Assembly: GCA_025917655.1 (NCBI GenBank)
Contig: CP084613.1
Coordinates: forward strand, 2,048,001-2,112,000
DNA from: Chlorella sorokiniana
Lineage: Eukaryota; Chlorophyta; Trebouxiophyceae; Chlorellales; Chlorellaceae
Reading direction: 5' to 3'
Length of the DNA: 64,000 bases
The stretch's first letter is position 1. Each line of letters starts with the position of its first letter. A program made the translations under genes and the position numbers. Of this stretch, positions 1 to 9,960 are shown in pieces. Below the pieces are notes generated by a model. It was not told where the DNA came from. It ran no database searches and saw nothing but the letters and a program-made list of their open reading frames with translations.

Positions 1-669
1 AGATGAGCGCCACTGAACCGCTCACTGTGTATGCAGCGCGCACCAAGGACACTAAGACACAGCTGCGCGCTGCCGGCGAGGATGTGAAGGACCAAGAAGG
101 AGCCATCCAGTTCCTGGCTGGACTGCCACCGGCCTACTACATGATCAGCGCCGTGCTCATCAGTGGAGACAAGGAGCTGACCATCGATGAGATGCTGCCC
201 AAGTTACTTCAGGTTGAGCAAATGGCACAGCCTGAGCGGTCCAGCGAGGCAGCACTGGCAGCCAAGCCCACCGGGGGCTTTGGCGGGGGTCGTTGCAACG
301 GCAGCGGCAAAGCAAGCCTCAGCGTAGGGAGAATCGCACGTGTTTCTACTGTGGCCAGCAGGGCCACATCAAGGCTGGCTGCCCGCAGCTCAAGCGGTAC
401 CAGCTCCGCTCAAGCAGCAATGGCCAGCAGTACCGACGCACGGCGCCACCGCGCCAGTTCAACCAGCACGGCGCCATTGCCCTGACAGCTAACGGAGCAG
501 TGTCAGCACCTGGCGGCTTCATGCGCTGGGTCCTGGACACCGGTCCGGTGCGTCCCCGCACATGACAAACAACAACAGCATCGTGCTCAACGCCCGCCCG
601 CTGATTGAAGACGTCACCATCACCTTTGGCAATGGCGGCACAGGCAAGGCCACAGCCGTGAGAGAGATT
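1..669 (+). mobile_element. Cop-3 copia-type fragment (gag and protease start), fossil
   Basis: This is the inner part of a copia-type LTR element. It shows the C-terminal half of a gag protein, a CCHC zinc knuckle (CFYCGQQGHIKAGC) near 345-390, and the start of an aspartic protease (WVLDTG) near 527-545. It is the counterpart of 28,597-29,264, where the 5' LTR is also visible. A minus-strand LINE-B 3' end cuts it off on the right. It is a broken, incomplete copy with one or two breaks. Confidence 0.8.
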
Positions 670-920
670 GTTACACGTGTTTAACGTAAGCCTTCGGGAC
701 AATCACTGTCCCTCGCGGACGGGGCATAGGGCCCCTGCAGCTCAGACGCAAACGGGCCCATCCCTGCTGCGGCCGAAGCCAGCAGATAAGAATGGGCAGG
801 CCCTCGAAACCGGGAACTCATCAGGCCAGCAGCGCACGGGAGTCAAAGCCCGGGCCCGCGCACCCCCATCGCGCCGAGGTGAAGATGCAAGATGCAGCAA
901 GCAAACAAGATGGCAAGCCA
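670..920 (-). mobile_element. LINE-B 3'-end fragment
   Basis: This is a 5'-truncated LINE-B 3' UTR on the minus strand. Its 3' end faces left, with the tail visible as gttacacgtgtttaac on the plus strand. The conserved hairpin GGGACA-GTGAT-TGTCCC lies just inside the tail. No coding sequence is included. Confidence 0.8.
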
Positions 921-975
921 CTCCACTCCCCTTTGCGCCATGCATTACAACCTGACTTCTGTTCATCTTTACATT
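921..975 (+). mobile_element. LINE-A 3' UTR relic
   Basis: This short piece resembles the LINE-A 3' UTR segment that ends in ctgttcatctttacat, in plus orientation. It has several mismatches to the other LINE-A copies here, so it looks older than they are. It sits between two LINE-B pieces. Confidence 0.55.
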
Positions 976-2177
976 GGCCGTTGGCCGAGGCAGGGTTTTA
1001 CCCCCTTGCCACTCACTGGGGCAAGTTGGTGACCCGTTTCTGGAACAGGCTGGTGGGCCTTCCAGATACGCGCGTCACCAAATGGGCACTCTTTGAGCAG
1101 TTAGACCTTTGCGGGCGCACGGTGGGGCGGGTGGGGTGGCCCGCCAGCCGTGGGGGACCCAGGTTGTAGGATACCTTCGCAGCCTGGGGTTGGGTCCCCT
1201 TGATGGTGGGGAGCCCTGCCAGGTCGATGTTGGCGAGGCGTGCAGCCTCGCCGACGAGGCCCACGTCGAGGGCGTCCCTGCAGGGAGCACCATCCCAGCC
1301 CAAAGTGCAGTTTTACTGCGCTAGTGTGAGGGGGGCTCACGCGTGATACGTACTGCCGTCGCCCGCAATCGTACCTGACCGAGGTTGACAGCCGTGTGCG
1401 CATGGCCAGCCTTGCCAGGTTCCGCGCGGGCTGTCATTGGTTGCGGGTGGAGACTGGGCGGCGTGGGGGTTGGACAGGCCCAGCCGGATTTGCCCCCACT
1501 GCTCGTTGGGTGCTGTGGAGGACGAGCATCACATGGTGTTTGACTGCCCAAAGTATGCCCGCTTGCGAGCCGATTACAGTGAGTCCCTTTTTGGGGTCGG
1601 TCAGAGTCCGCCCGGCGGTCCGTTGGCGGGGCAGGGAACCTTGGCACAGTTCCTTGCGCAGGATCCGGTGGCGGTGGCTAGCTTTGTGCACCGCTGCTAC
1701 CGTCTGTCGTTGGCTGGAGACGACACCCACAGCAGCGAGTCTGAGCCCCAGCCCCAGCGCGAGGCGACCCCGGCTTGAGTGGGCCTGCGTCGCCGTTCTC
1801 GCGGCCCCCGCCAGCCCGTGCCCGGCTTGCGTTGGATTCTTCCTTGCCTTTTCTGACTCTTTCACAGTTTGCCTTGCTTTGCATCCTTGTCATCATGCTT
1901 TGCTTGCGTGCTTGCTTGCCATCCCGTGTGCTTGCTGCATCTTGCATCTTCACCTCGTCGCGATGGGGGTGCGCGGGCCCGGGCTTTGACTCCCGTGCGC
2001 TGCTGGCCTGATGAGTTCCCGGTTTCGAGGGCCAGCCCGTTCCTGTCTGCTGCCTCCGGCTGCAACAGGGATGGGCCCGTTTGCGTCTGAGTTGCATGGG
2101 CCCTATGCCCCGTCTGCGAGGGACAGTGATTGTCCCGAAGTCAGACGTTAAACCAGTGTAACATAACATAACATAAC
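976..2177 (+). mobile_element. LINE-B, 5'-truncated copy with ORF C-terminus and 3' UTR
   Basis: Coding similarity to the LINE-B polyprotein C-terminus runs from 976 to the stop at 1,778. It includes the zinc-finger motif CPHC...EHHMVFDC near 1,490-1,550. The reading frame changes at least twice compared with the better copy at 53,710-55,069. The 3' UTR (1,779-2,177) holds the hairpin near 2,131-2,147 and ends in repeated taaca units. The next LINE-B copy follows directly. Truncation at the 5' end is the usual result of incomplete target-primed reverse transcription. Confidence 0.85.
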
Positions 2178-2784
2178 TGGCCGATTACAGCGGGTCCCTT
2201 TTTGGGGTCGGTCAGAGTCCGCCCATCGGTCCGCTGGCGGGGCAGGGAACCTTGGCACAGTTCCTTGCGCAGGATCCGGTGGCGGTGGCTAGCTTTGTGC
2301 ACCATTGCTACCGTCTGTCGTTGGCTGGAGACGACACCCACAGCAGCGAGTCTGAGCCCCAGCCCCAGCGCGAGGCGACCCCGGCTTGAGTGGGCCCACG
2401 TCGCCGTTCTCGCGGCCCCTGCCAGCCCGTGCCCGGCTTGCGTTGGATTCTTCCTTGCCTTTTCTGACTCTTTCACAGTTTTTCCTTGCTTTGCATCCTT
2501 GTCATCATGCTTTGCGTGCATGCTTGCTTGCCATCTTGTTTGCTTGCTGCATCTTGCATCTTCACCTCGGCGCGATGGGGGTGCGCGGGCCCGGGCTTTG
2601 ACTCCCGTGCGCTGCTGGCCTGATGAGTTCCCGGTTTCGAGGGCCAGCCCGTTCCTGTCTGCTGCCTCCGGCTGCAGCAGGGATGGGCCCATTTGCGTCT
2701 GAGTTGCATGGGCCCTATGCCCCGTCTGCGAGGGACAGTGATTGTCCCAAAGGCGGACGTTAAACACGTGTAACATAACATAAC
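2178..2784 (+). mobile_element. LINE-B, 5'-truncated copy
   Basis: This second LINE-B copy joins directly to the tail of the first. It starts near the last 70 codons of the ORF (stop at 2,389) and continues through the 3' UTR to the tail. Its tail region reads aaacacgtgtaac, where the upstream copy has aaaccagtgtaac. This marks two sequence subgroups within LINE-B. Confidence 0.85.
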
Positions 2785-3076
2785 TGGGGCAAGCTGGTGA
2801 CCCGTTTCTGGAACAGGCTGGTGGGCCTCCCAGATACGCGCGTCACCAAATGGGCGCTCTTTGAGCAGTTAGACCTTTGCGGGCGCACGGTGGGGCGGGT
2901 GGGGTGGCCCGCCAGCCGTGGGGGACCCAGGTTGTAGGATACCTTCGCAGCCTGGGGTTGGGTCCCCTTGATGGTGGGGAGCCCTGCCAGGTCGATGTTG
3001 GCGAGGCGTGCACCCTCGCTGACGAGGCCTACGTCGAGGGCGTCCTGCAGGGAGCACCATCCCAGCCCAAAGTGCA
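2785..3076 (+). mobile_element. LINE-B coding fragment without 3' end
   Basis: This fragment encodes the post-reverse-transcriptase region (KLVTRFWNRLVGLPD). It stops abruptly at about 3,076, where a reverse-transcriptase segment that should lie further upstream in the element begins. The junction therefore reverses the normal order of LINE-B parts. It marks either an insertion edge or a rearrangement. Confidence 0.75.
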
Positions 3077-3658
3077 TGTGTGTCCTTTGTGTGTCCGCAC
3101 GCAAGAGGGCCTCACTCCTTTGTTCCAATCCTCCATTGGCGTCAAGCAAGGGTGCCCGCTGAGCCCCACTTTGTTTGGCTTGTTTCTAGACGACTTTGAG
3201 CAGTGGGTGATGAGTGCGGATGGGGTTGAGCTGCCCACCCTGCGTGGTCACAGGGTCCCACCGTTGTTGTATGCTGACGACTTGCTGCTCGTGTCCGTGA
3301 CGGCAGCTGGGCTCCAAGCACAGCTGGGGGTGCTGGAGCGGTACTGTGAGCGTTGGGGCCTGACCGTCAATGTTGAGAAGACCAAGGTGGTGGTCTTCCC
3401 CGCCTCTTCTCGCGTGGCGGCAAGGCCAGCACCACGCCTCACGTACCGGGGAGCGGCTGGCCACCGCCCCCTCCTTTAGGTACCTTGGGGTGGAGGTACA
3501 TCAGCTACACGCTTTTGGGCCCTTTGCCTGCGCAGAGTTGGGCAGGGCGGGCCAGCGGGCCTTGCACGCCATGCGGCGCAAACTCTCACACATTGGCACG
3601 TCTGACTTTGGGGGTTGCAAAGGCGGCTTTTCCAGGCTTTGGTGCTGCCTGTGGTGTC
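3077..3658 (+). mobile_element. LINE-B reverse-transcriptase segment, left of Cop-1
   Basis: This stretch encodes the RT palm: GVKQGCPLSP near 3,140-3,170, then the catalytic YADD near 3,270-3,281, then VNVEKTKVVVF. It ends in the middle of the ORF, at the 5-bp duplication GTGTC (3,654-3,658) where Cop-1 begins. The same ORF resumes at 12,424. The uninterrupted version can be seen at 54,110-54,160. At least one frame change lies in the G run near 3,450. Confidence 0.85.
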
Positions 3659-4017
3659 TGTTGGAAAAGTGCGCAAGAGTATGGAAAAGGGCGCAGAATG
3701 GCGCTAAGTATGCTGGAGAAGAACAATGCTGCTTTTGGCATTATTCCGGCATTTGCGGAGTGGTGCCCGAAGTGGTGGTATCCAGGGTGGCCAGAGGAAT
3801 AACGGCGGGGCTCAGGTGCACAGAAATGCATGGCGTTTGTGTCGATCAACTTAGAATAAAGTGGGGAAGCATAATCGAAGGGTGTCTGGGCGTATTAGCT
3901 AAGTTGGGCTCATGCATGACGAAAATGTGTCCACGTCAGCAACGCCTGCCACGTGGCAGCTGGGGAGATGTGCTGCGGGTGTGCAGGCTGGACATGTGGC
4001 TCAGTCACATCTTAACA
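3659..4017 (-). repeat. Cop-1 3' LTR
   Basis: The 359-bp terminal repeat reads TGTTAAGATGTG...CCAACA on the minus strand. It contains the palindrome gccacgtggc (a G-box core) near its 5' side and a TG/CA boundary. It pairs with 12,052-12,423. Confidence 0.9.
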
Positions 4018-4046
4018 CTCCCACGCAGGCTGCACAGCCGCTGCAC

Positions 4047-7000
4047 TCAGGCGATGCCCATAGCTGCGCGGCAGTACTTGAACTTGTTGGTGGGCACGGG
4101 CTTGGTCAGGATGTCAGCAACCATGGCGTCGGTAGGGATGTAGCAGAAGTTGACTTCGCCACGGATGACGCGCTCGCGTGCAAAGTGGTGGATGATGTCG
4201 ATGTGCTTGGAACGGAGTGAGATGACTGGATTCTTCAGCATGTGGATGGCTGACTGGCTGTCTGACTTGATGTCGATGCAGGCGATGTGCAGGTCCAGGT
4301 CGTTGAAGAGCTTGCGCAGCCACAGTGCTTCCTTGACGGAGGAGGCGGCTGCCATGTATTCAGCTTCAGTAGTAGATGCAGCGACGGTGGGTTGCAGACG
4401 TGAGCTCCAGGTGATGGCGCCGTTCTTGAAGGTGAAGACGTAGCCGGTGGTGGAGCGGCGGGTGTCGATGTCGCCAGCATGGTTGGCGTCGCAGTAGGCG
4501 TCGAGGGTAGAGTTGGATGGGCTGAAGACGATGCCGTAGTCAGGGGTGCCAGCGAGGTAGCGCAGCACATGCTTGGCTGCAGTCCAGTGGGAGGTGGTGG
4601 GCTTGGACATGTAGCGCGCCAGCGCTCCCACGGCTTGGGCGATGTCGGGTCTGGTGCAGGATGCCAGGTACATGAGGGAGCCGATGAGTGTGGAGTAGGG
4701 GTGCTCTGAGATGTCCAGCGAGTCGCCGTCGGCGGTGAGCTTGAAGGCGATGCTGGAGGGTGTGTCGAATGGCTTGGACTTGTCCATGCTGAACTTGGAC
4801 AGCAGGTCGGTGGTGTGACGGGTCTGGGTCAGCTTGATGGTCTTGGAGGCGCGGTCTCGCATGATGTCGATGCCCAGGAAGAAGGAGGCTGGGCCCAGGT
4901 CGCGGGTGTCGAAGGCGGTGGCTATCTGGTTCTTGATGGAGGTCAGCATGGATGTGTCGGCGGTGATGACCAGGATGTCGTCGACGTAGATGAGCAGGTA
5001 GACTGGTGGAGAGGAAAGCTTGATGAAGAGGCCTGGGTCAGCAGCTGACTCGGTGAAGCCCATGGACTCGATCTCGGTCTTCAGGGTGCGATGCCAGGCT
5101 CGAGAAGCTTGCTTGAGTCCATAGAGGGCCTTGTTCAGCTTGCATGCTTGGTCGTGGTTGCCGTTGTGGTAGCCAGGAGGTTGCTGAATGTAGACGTCTT
5201 CGTCCAGCTTGCCGTTGAGGAAGGCGGTCTTGATGTCCAGCTGGTGGATCTCCAGGTCCAGGTCGGCAGCAATGGCCAACACGGTGCGCAGGGTGGAGTA
5301 CTTGGAGACAGGAGCAAACACTTGGTCGTAGTCGATGCCTTCGCGTTGGTGGAAGCCTTTGACGACGAGGCGGGCCTTGTAGCGCTCGATGTTGCCGTTG
5401 GCGTCGCGCTTCTCCTTGTAGACCCACTTGACTGGAATGGGCTTGATGCCAGGAGGTGTAGGCTGCAGGGTCCAGGTGTTGTTGGCGGCCAAGGAAGCGA
5501 TCTCCTCGTCCATGGCGGAGCGCCAAAGGTCGGCGTTGGGAGATTGCAGGGCTTCCTCCAGGGTGGTAGGCTCAGCTGTTGCAGTGGCGATGTTGATGGT
5601 GGCTCGAGAGGTGATGCGGTATGCGTCGTCTCGCCACTGGCTGGCTGGGCGGCGCGCAGCGGCACGCTCGGTGCGCCGCTGGGCGATGGGAGGAGAAGGT
5701 GGGTCTTCAGGCTCGGCTGGTGCTCCCACGGACTCGGTGTCGCCGGTGTCATCGTTGTCGATGAGGGAAATGGTCTCTAGCAGGTGGGCCTTGGGCAGGC
5801 TTGGCTTGGGCAGACTGGTCTTGGGCATGTTGGAGCTGGTCTCATTGAAGGTGACATCGCGGCTGATGACGATGGAGCCGTTGTCCAGCAGGATCTTGTA
5901 GCCTTTGGTGTTGGTGGGGTAGCCGATGAAGCGGCCGGGCTCGCTAACGGCGTCGAGCTTGGAGCGTAGTGCTGTTGGAATGTGGGCGTAGGCACGGGCG
6001 CAAAGATGCGCAGGTGGGAGAGGTCGGGCTTGGTGCCGTGGAGCATCTCGTAGGGGGTGACGTCTTGGGCAGATGTTGGCGAGCGGTTGCGCAAGTAGTT
6101 GGCGGTGACGATGGCTTCGGCCCAAAGATGCTTGGGCAGGTTGTACTCGGCCAGCATGGGGCGCGCCTTGTCCAGCAGGGTGCGGTTGAGACGCTCGGCC
6201 TTGCCGTTTTGCTGGGGCGTGTAGGAGACGGTGGTCTCGGACTGGATGCCCTTGGACTTGTAGAAAATGTCCAGGTCGTTGTTGATAAACTCGCCGCCGT
6301 TGTCAGAGCGGATGCGCTTGACGGTGTGGCCGGTCTGACGCTCAAGCAGGTTGACGGTGGTCTTCAGGAAGTCAGCGGCGTCAGACTTGCGGCGTAGGGA
6401 GGCGACGAGAGAGTAGCCGGTGTAGTCGTCCAGGATGGTCATGAAGTTAAACCAGTGTAACATAACATAACATAACATGAAGTACAGGCTGCCACCGTGG
6501 GAGGGGACTGGCATGGGACCGCAAAGGTCGGTGTGCAGCAGCTCCAAAGGCTTGTGGGTGACGGAGGTGGAGGTGTAGAACGGTTGACGGTGTTGCTTGC
6601 CCAGGGTGCAGGCGTCGCAGGTGTCGACGCTGGTGGCTTTGAAGTCGGAGGGGTCGATGTTGATGCCGGTGGCCATGGTGGTGAGCTTGGCCAGGTTGTC
6701 GTAGCCGAGGTGGCCGAGGCGGCGGTGCCACAGGTTGGGTGTGTCGGCGCGTGCAGCGTAGGCGGTGGTGATGGCGTAGGCGGCGGAGCCTGGCTCGAGG
6801 CAGCGGCTGGCCAGGTGGTAGGTGTTGCTGGTGGTGTCGGTGTAGCCGTAGGCAATCATGTGGTTGCCCATGGAGATCTGGCAGCCGGTGCGGTCGAAGG
6901 CGAAGCAGATGCCCTTCTTGGTGGCCTGGTTGACGGAAAGCAGGTTGTCGGCGGCGTCTGGCATGTAGAGCACGTCGGTGAGCTTGATCAGGTTGTCAGG

Positions 7001-7800
7001 GTTGGGCTGCAGGTACGCGTCGCCGATGAGGGTGGCCTCTCCGACGCTGCCGTTGCCGAAAGTGATGCGGATGGGCTGCGGCGCCTGGCGCAGGTTGGTG
7101 AGGAGTTGCTGGTGCGGTGTGATGTGCCGGCTGGCTCCAGTGTCCACGATCCAGTTGTCGCTGATGGTGTTGGAGATGGTGGCGGCGGTGAAGGCGATGG
7201 CGCTGTACTGGGCGTTGACGCTGCGGTTGGAAGGCGGCGGGCGTTGGTTGAAGCGGCGGGCTTCCATGTCGCGGCGCTTCTTGTTGCACTCGTGGGCGTA
7301 GTGGCCAGGCTTGTGGCAGTAGAGGCAGGTGCCTTCGGCGTAGGCACGGGCGTCGCGGGCGGAGCGCTCGTCGCCGCGGATGCCGAAGGTGCGTGGTGGG
7401 CCAAAGTTGGGCGGTGGGCCGTTGAAGTTGGGCTGCCGCATGCGGGGGTTGTTGCTGCGGGGGCCATTGCCACGAGGGCCGTTGCTGCGGTTGATGCCGT
7501 TGAGGTTGCGGGGAGCGCCATTGCCGTTGGAGTGCCGGTCTTCGCGGCGAGGTTGGAAGGAGGCCATCAGGGCTGAGTCGGAGCTGCGGATGACGTCGGG
7601 CTTGGCGCGGCGTTGCTCGGCTTGCAGCAGGTGGGGCAGGATGTCATCCACGGTGAATGTGCCGGCGGAGGCGGAGGTGGTCTCGATGACGGTGACGACG
7701 GTGTCGAAGGTGGAGGGCAGGCCAGCTAGGACTTGGCACGCCACGTCGATGTCTTCGACCTTGTGGCCGGCGGCGTTGAGCTGGTCTCGCAGGGCCTTGG
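4047..7800 (-). pseudogene. Cop-1 pol and end of gag (fossil)
   Basis: The minus-strand coding region of Cop-1 runs from mid-gag to the RNase H end. Recognisable parts are the CCHC knuckle, protease DTGAS, integrase core, copia-type RT with YVDD, and the RNase H tail ending in YCRAAMGIA. Its right edge is the Cop-2 insertion point; gag continues beyond it at 10,754-11,116. A 30-bp LINE-B tail is inserted in the integrase part. The copy is broken by about one or two breaks. Confidence 0.85.
6447..6476 (+). mobile_element. Ultra-short LINE-B tail insertion in Cop-1 integrase
   Basis: These thirty bases carry only the last part of LINE-B (ttaaaccagtgtaac followed by ataac repeats). They are flanked by the perfect 6-bp duplication ATGAAG at 6,441-6,446 and 6,477-6,482. 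This is an extreme 5' truncation of a LINE-B insertion. Confidence 0.85.
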
Positions 7801-7916
7801 TGTTGGAATCAGCGCATCCTGCGCACGGTTCAGTCTGCCGTCCTGCATCCAGATGAGCTTGTACAGCCCGCTACTTGCCTACTCTGCGTTCAGCGACCCG
7901 TCTAGATCCATCTAGA

Positions 7917-8054
7917 AGCTTCCCTGTGCATTCTTCTACAAGCTTCCAGAAACTTCTAGATCCTTCCAGAAGCTTCTACACAATTCTGTGCATCCGCTTC
8001 TAGAAGCTTCTCCGACCTTCTCGAAGCTTCTACGGCCTTCCTTCCAGAAGCTTC
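7917..8054 (+). promoter_or_regulatory. Heat-shock-element-like array in Cop-2 5' LTR
   Basis: Five perfect GAAGCTTC palindromes and a GAAACTTC occur within 138 bp. Four of them extend to three alternating boxes (TTCnnGAAnnTTC). This is the nGAAnnTTCn pattern bound by heat-shock factor. The array lies in the probable U3 part of the LTR and is repeated in the other LTR at 10,241-10,378. The function is inferred from the motif only. Confidence 0.6.
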
Positions 8055-8374
8055 CATTGCTCACCTAATCCTGGTGTAGGGGCTCGCCAGAGGCTTACCT
8101 AATCCCGGTGTAGGGGCTCACCAGGGGCTCACCAAATAGTGCTGTGCATGCTTTGGCTTTCTACCTGGCGGCCTACTTAACAGGCCGCTCGCCCTCAGTG
8201 GCAACCATTCCATCCTTTTCTTTCAGCCTTTCTCAACAGCAGCCTCCATGTAACTTTCAGCCCTTGCTTGAGCCAGCGACAACTCAACAATGGTTATGGG
8301 CCCCAGCACGTACCCTCGCGCAGCTTAAAGTAAAAGTTACAGCTTGGAGCGCTCGGAGAAATCACAGCACAGCC

Positions 8375-8720
8375 TGTTGGAATACGATCAACGTCCCTAT
8401 ATGGCACCACAAATGGGCACATACTAATTAACCTCCGGGTCGGCGCTTTTAACAGGGTATGGGCCCCAATGCACTAGATGGGCGCACTGTCACATACACC
8501 TACAGATCGTGGGTTCGATTCCCATCACGGGACATCCAGGTTTCCGACCTGTAAAACGTTTCTCCACTCGGAAGCGGGGGAGCAGCCCTGCCTTCACGAT
8601 CGTGGTTAGGTACGAAGCGAGCATACGGAACGTTGCTCGGGGGAGTGTTGGAATACGATCAACGTCCCTATATGGCACCAGGGCACATACTAATTAACCT
8701 CCGGGTTGGCGCTTTTAACA
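8375..8720 (+). mobile_element. TRIM-1, miniature LTR element nested in Cop-2
   Basis: Two short terminal repeats (8,375-8,454, 80 bp; 8,646-8,720, 75 bp) read TGTTGGAATACG...TTTTAACA. The element is flanked by the 5-bp duplication CAGCC (8,370-8,374 and 8,721-8,725). The inner 191 bp have a primer-binding site (GGGTATGGGCCCC) right after the first repeat and a purine-rich tract just before the second. No coding capacity is visible. The interior also holds a tRNA T-arm-like stretch (GTGGGTTCGATTCCCAT) near 8,508-8,524. It appears structurally whole. Confidence 0.85.
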
Positions 8721-9239
8721 CAGCCGACATCGCAGTTTAGAGCCGCTGAGCACACGTGGAGCTTACAATGGCAGCCATGGCGGCATTGGGCAGCGATAGC
8801 GTGTCCCTGGGAGCGCCTGGACGTGGACAACTATGCGAGCCGGATGAGATACCTGCTCATCGCTCGAGGCCTGTGGGACGCCGTGGTTGGCGAGAGCATC
8901 GACGCCGACAAGGACCGCAAAGCATTGGCGCTGATTGGACTTCACGTCAAAGATCACCATCTGGCGACTTTGGAGCGGTGTGAGAGTGCCAAGATTGCGT
9001 GGGAGCGACTGTAGCAGATCTTCCAAGCAAGGAGCGACGCACGGATGCTGCAACTGCGAAAGGAGCTGGCTCAGCTGAAGATGGGCGTTCTGGAACCGGT
9101 GACCAAGTACACATCACGCGCCATCGAGATTCAAGACCAGCTGCGAGCAATTGGCTACGATGTGACAGATCAAGAAGTCGCATGGGCAGTATTGGCCGGA
9201 CTACCCCGAGCTACGACATGGTAGTGACTTTATTCTTTG

Positions 9240-9375
9240 TCACATGCGCGTTCGCGCTGCTGTTTGGCTGCCTCATCGGTCATGATGCTTCGTGGCTTCG
9301 GCCTACCTACGCTTCTTGAGATCCCCCACGTCTCAAGTGTAAGAGCACCCCCTCAAAAAAAAAAAAATTAAAAAA
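9240..9375 (+). mobile_element. LINE-A 3'-end insertion with poly(A) in Cop-2
   Basis: The last ~110 bp of the LINE-A 3' UTR (ending gtgtaagagcaccccct) are followed by an A-rich tail. The insertion is flanked by the 12-bp duplication ATGGTAGTGACT at 9,228-9,239 and 9,376-9,387. It gives clear evidence that LINE-A moves by target-primed reverse transcription and ends in poly(A). Confidence 0.9.
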
Positions 9376-9689
9376 ATGGTAGTGACTGCACTGGAGAACA
9401 CGAGCACCGGCAGCATGAAGATCAGCGACATCCTGCCCAAGCTGCAGCAAGCAGAGCAGCGGATGGAGCAGCCGACACGCCCACGAGAGGCGATTGCACT
9501 GGTTGCGGAGAACCGCGAGTGCTTCTACTGTGGCAAGCGAGGCCACCTGAGGCGCAACTGTCCCAAGAGGAGGCACAACAACCCAAGGCCCTCCGGAGCG
9601 CACAGCTATGGCGCCATCACCCTGTGAAGGCGGACAACGATTCAAATGAACGGCTGGCAGTCAGCAGACCAGCACGAGAATGAGTGACG

Positions 9690-9960
9690 TCTGGCAGCGC
9701 ATGCGGATGACGATCTGGCCGCGCATGCAGACGGTAAGACAGAAGTCTGGCAGCGGCATGCGGGTGACGACCTGGCAGCGGCATGCAGACTTGTGCGATC
9801 TGGCAGCGGCATGCGGGCGACGGCCTGGCAGCGGCATGCAGATCAGCAGACAGAGATCTGGCAGCGGCATGCAGGCAGCAGCAAAGAGCGGCCTGGCAGC
9901 GGCATGCAGATGAACCCGAGTTCTGGCAGCCTGGAACAGGCATGCAGACGAATTCAAGCT
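9690..9960 (+). repeat. Minisatellite with CTGGCAGCGGCATGC core inside Cop-2
   Basis: About nine copies of a 15-bp core (CTGGCAGCGGCATGC) are spaced 23-40 bp apart by variable linkers. The array lies between the gag zinc knuckle and the 3' LTR, and the same array is at 38,285-38,560. It has no regular spacer length and no conserved longer repeat. Confidence 0.8.

Noticed and set aside
5091-5780. Long plus-strand open frames opposite Cop-1 pol, also at 6,497-7,576 and 35,090-36,448
   Set aside because: They are valine/glycine-rich mirrors of GC-rich coding sequence on the other strand, and carry no domain.
6447-6476. A simple ataac microsatellite
   Set aside because: The flanking ATGAAG duplication and the ttaaaccagtg lead-in identify it as a LINE-B tail.
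8480-8540. Possible tRNA gene (GGTTCGATTCC B-box and T-stem)
   Set aside because: No acceptor-stem partner, D-arm or A box in the right place; it lies within TRIM-1.
9690-9960. Spaced repeats resembling a CRISPR array
   Set aside because: The repeats are 15 bp, spacer lengths are irregular, spacers are partly similar, and the context is a eukaryotic LTR element. It is a minisatellite.
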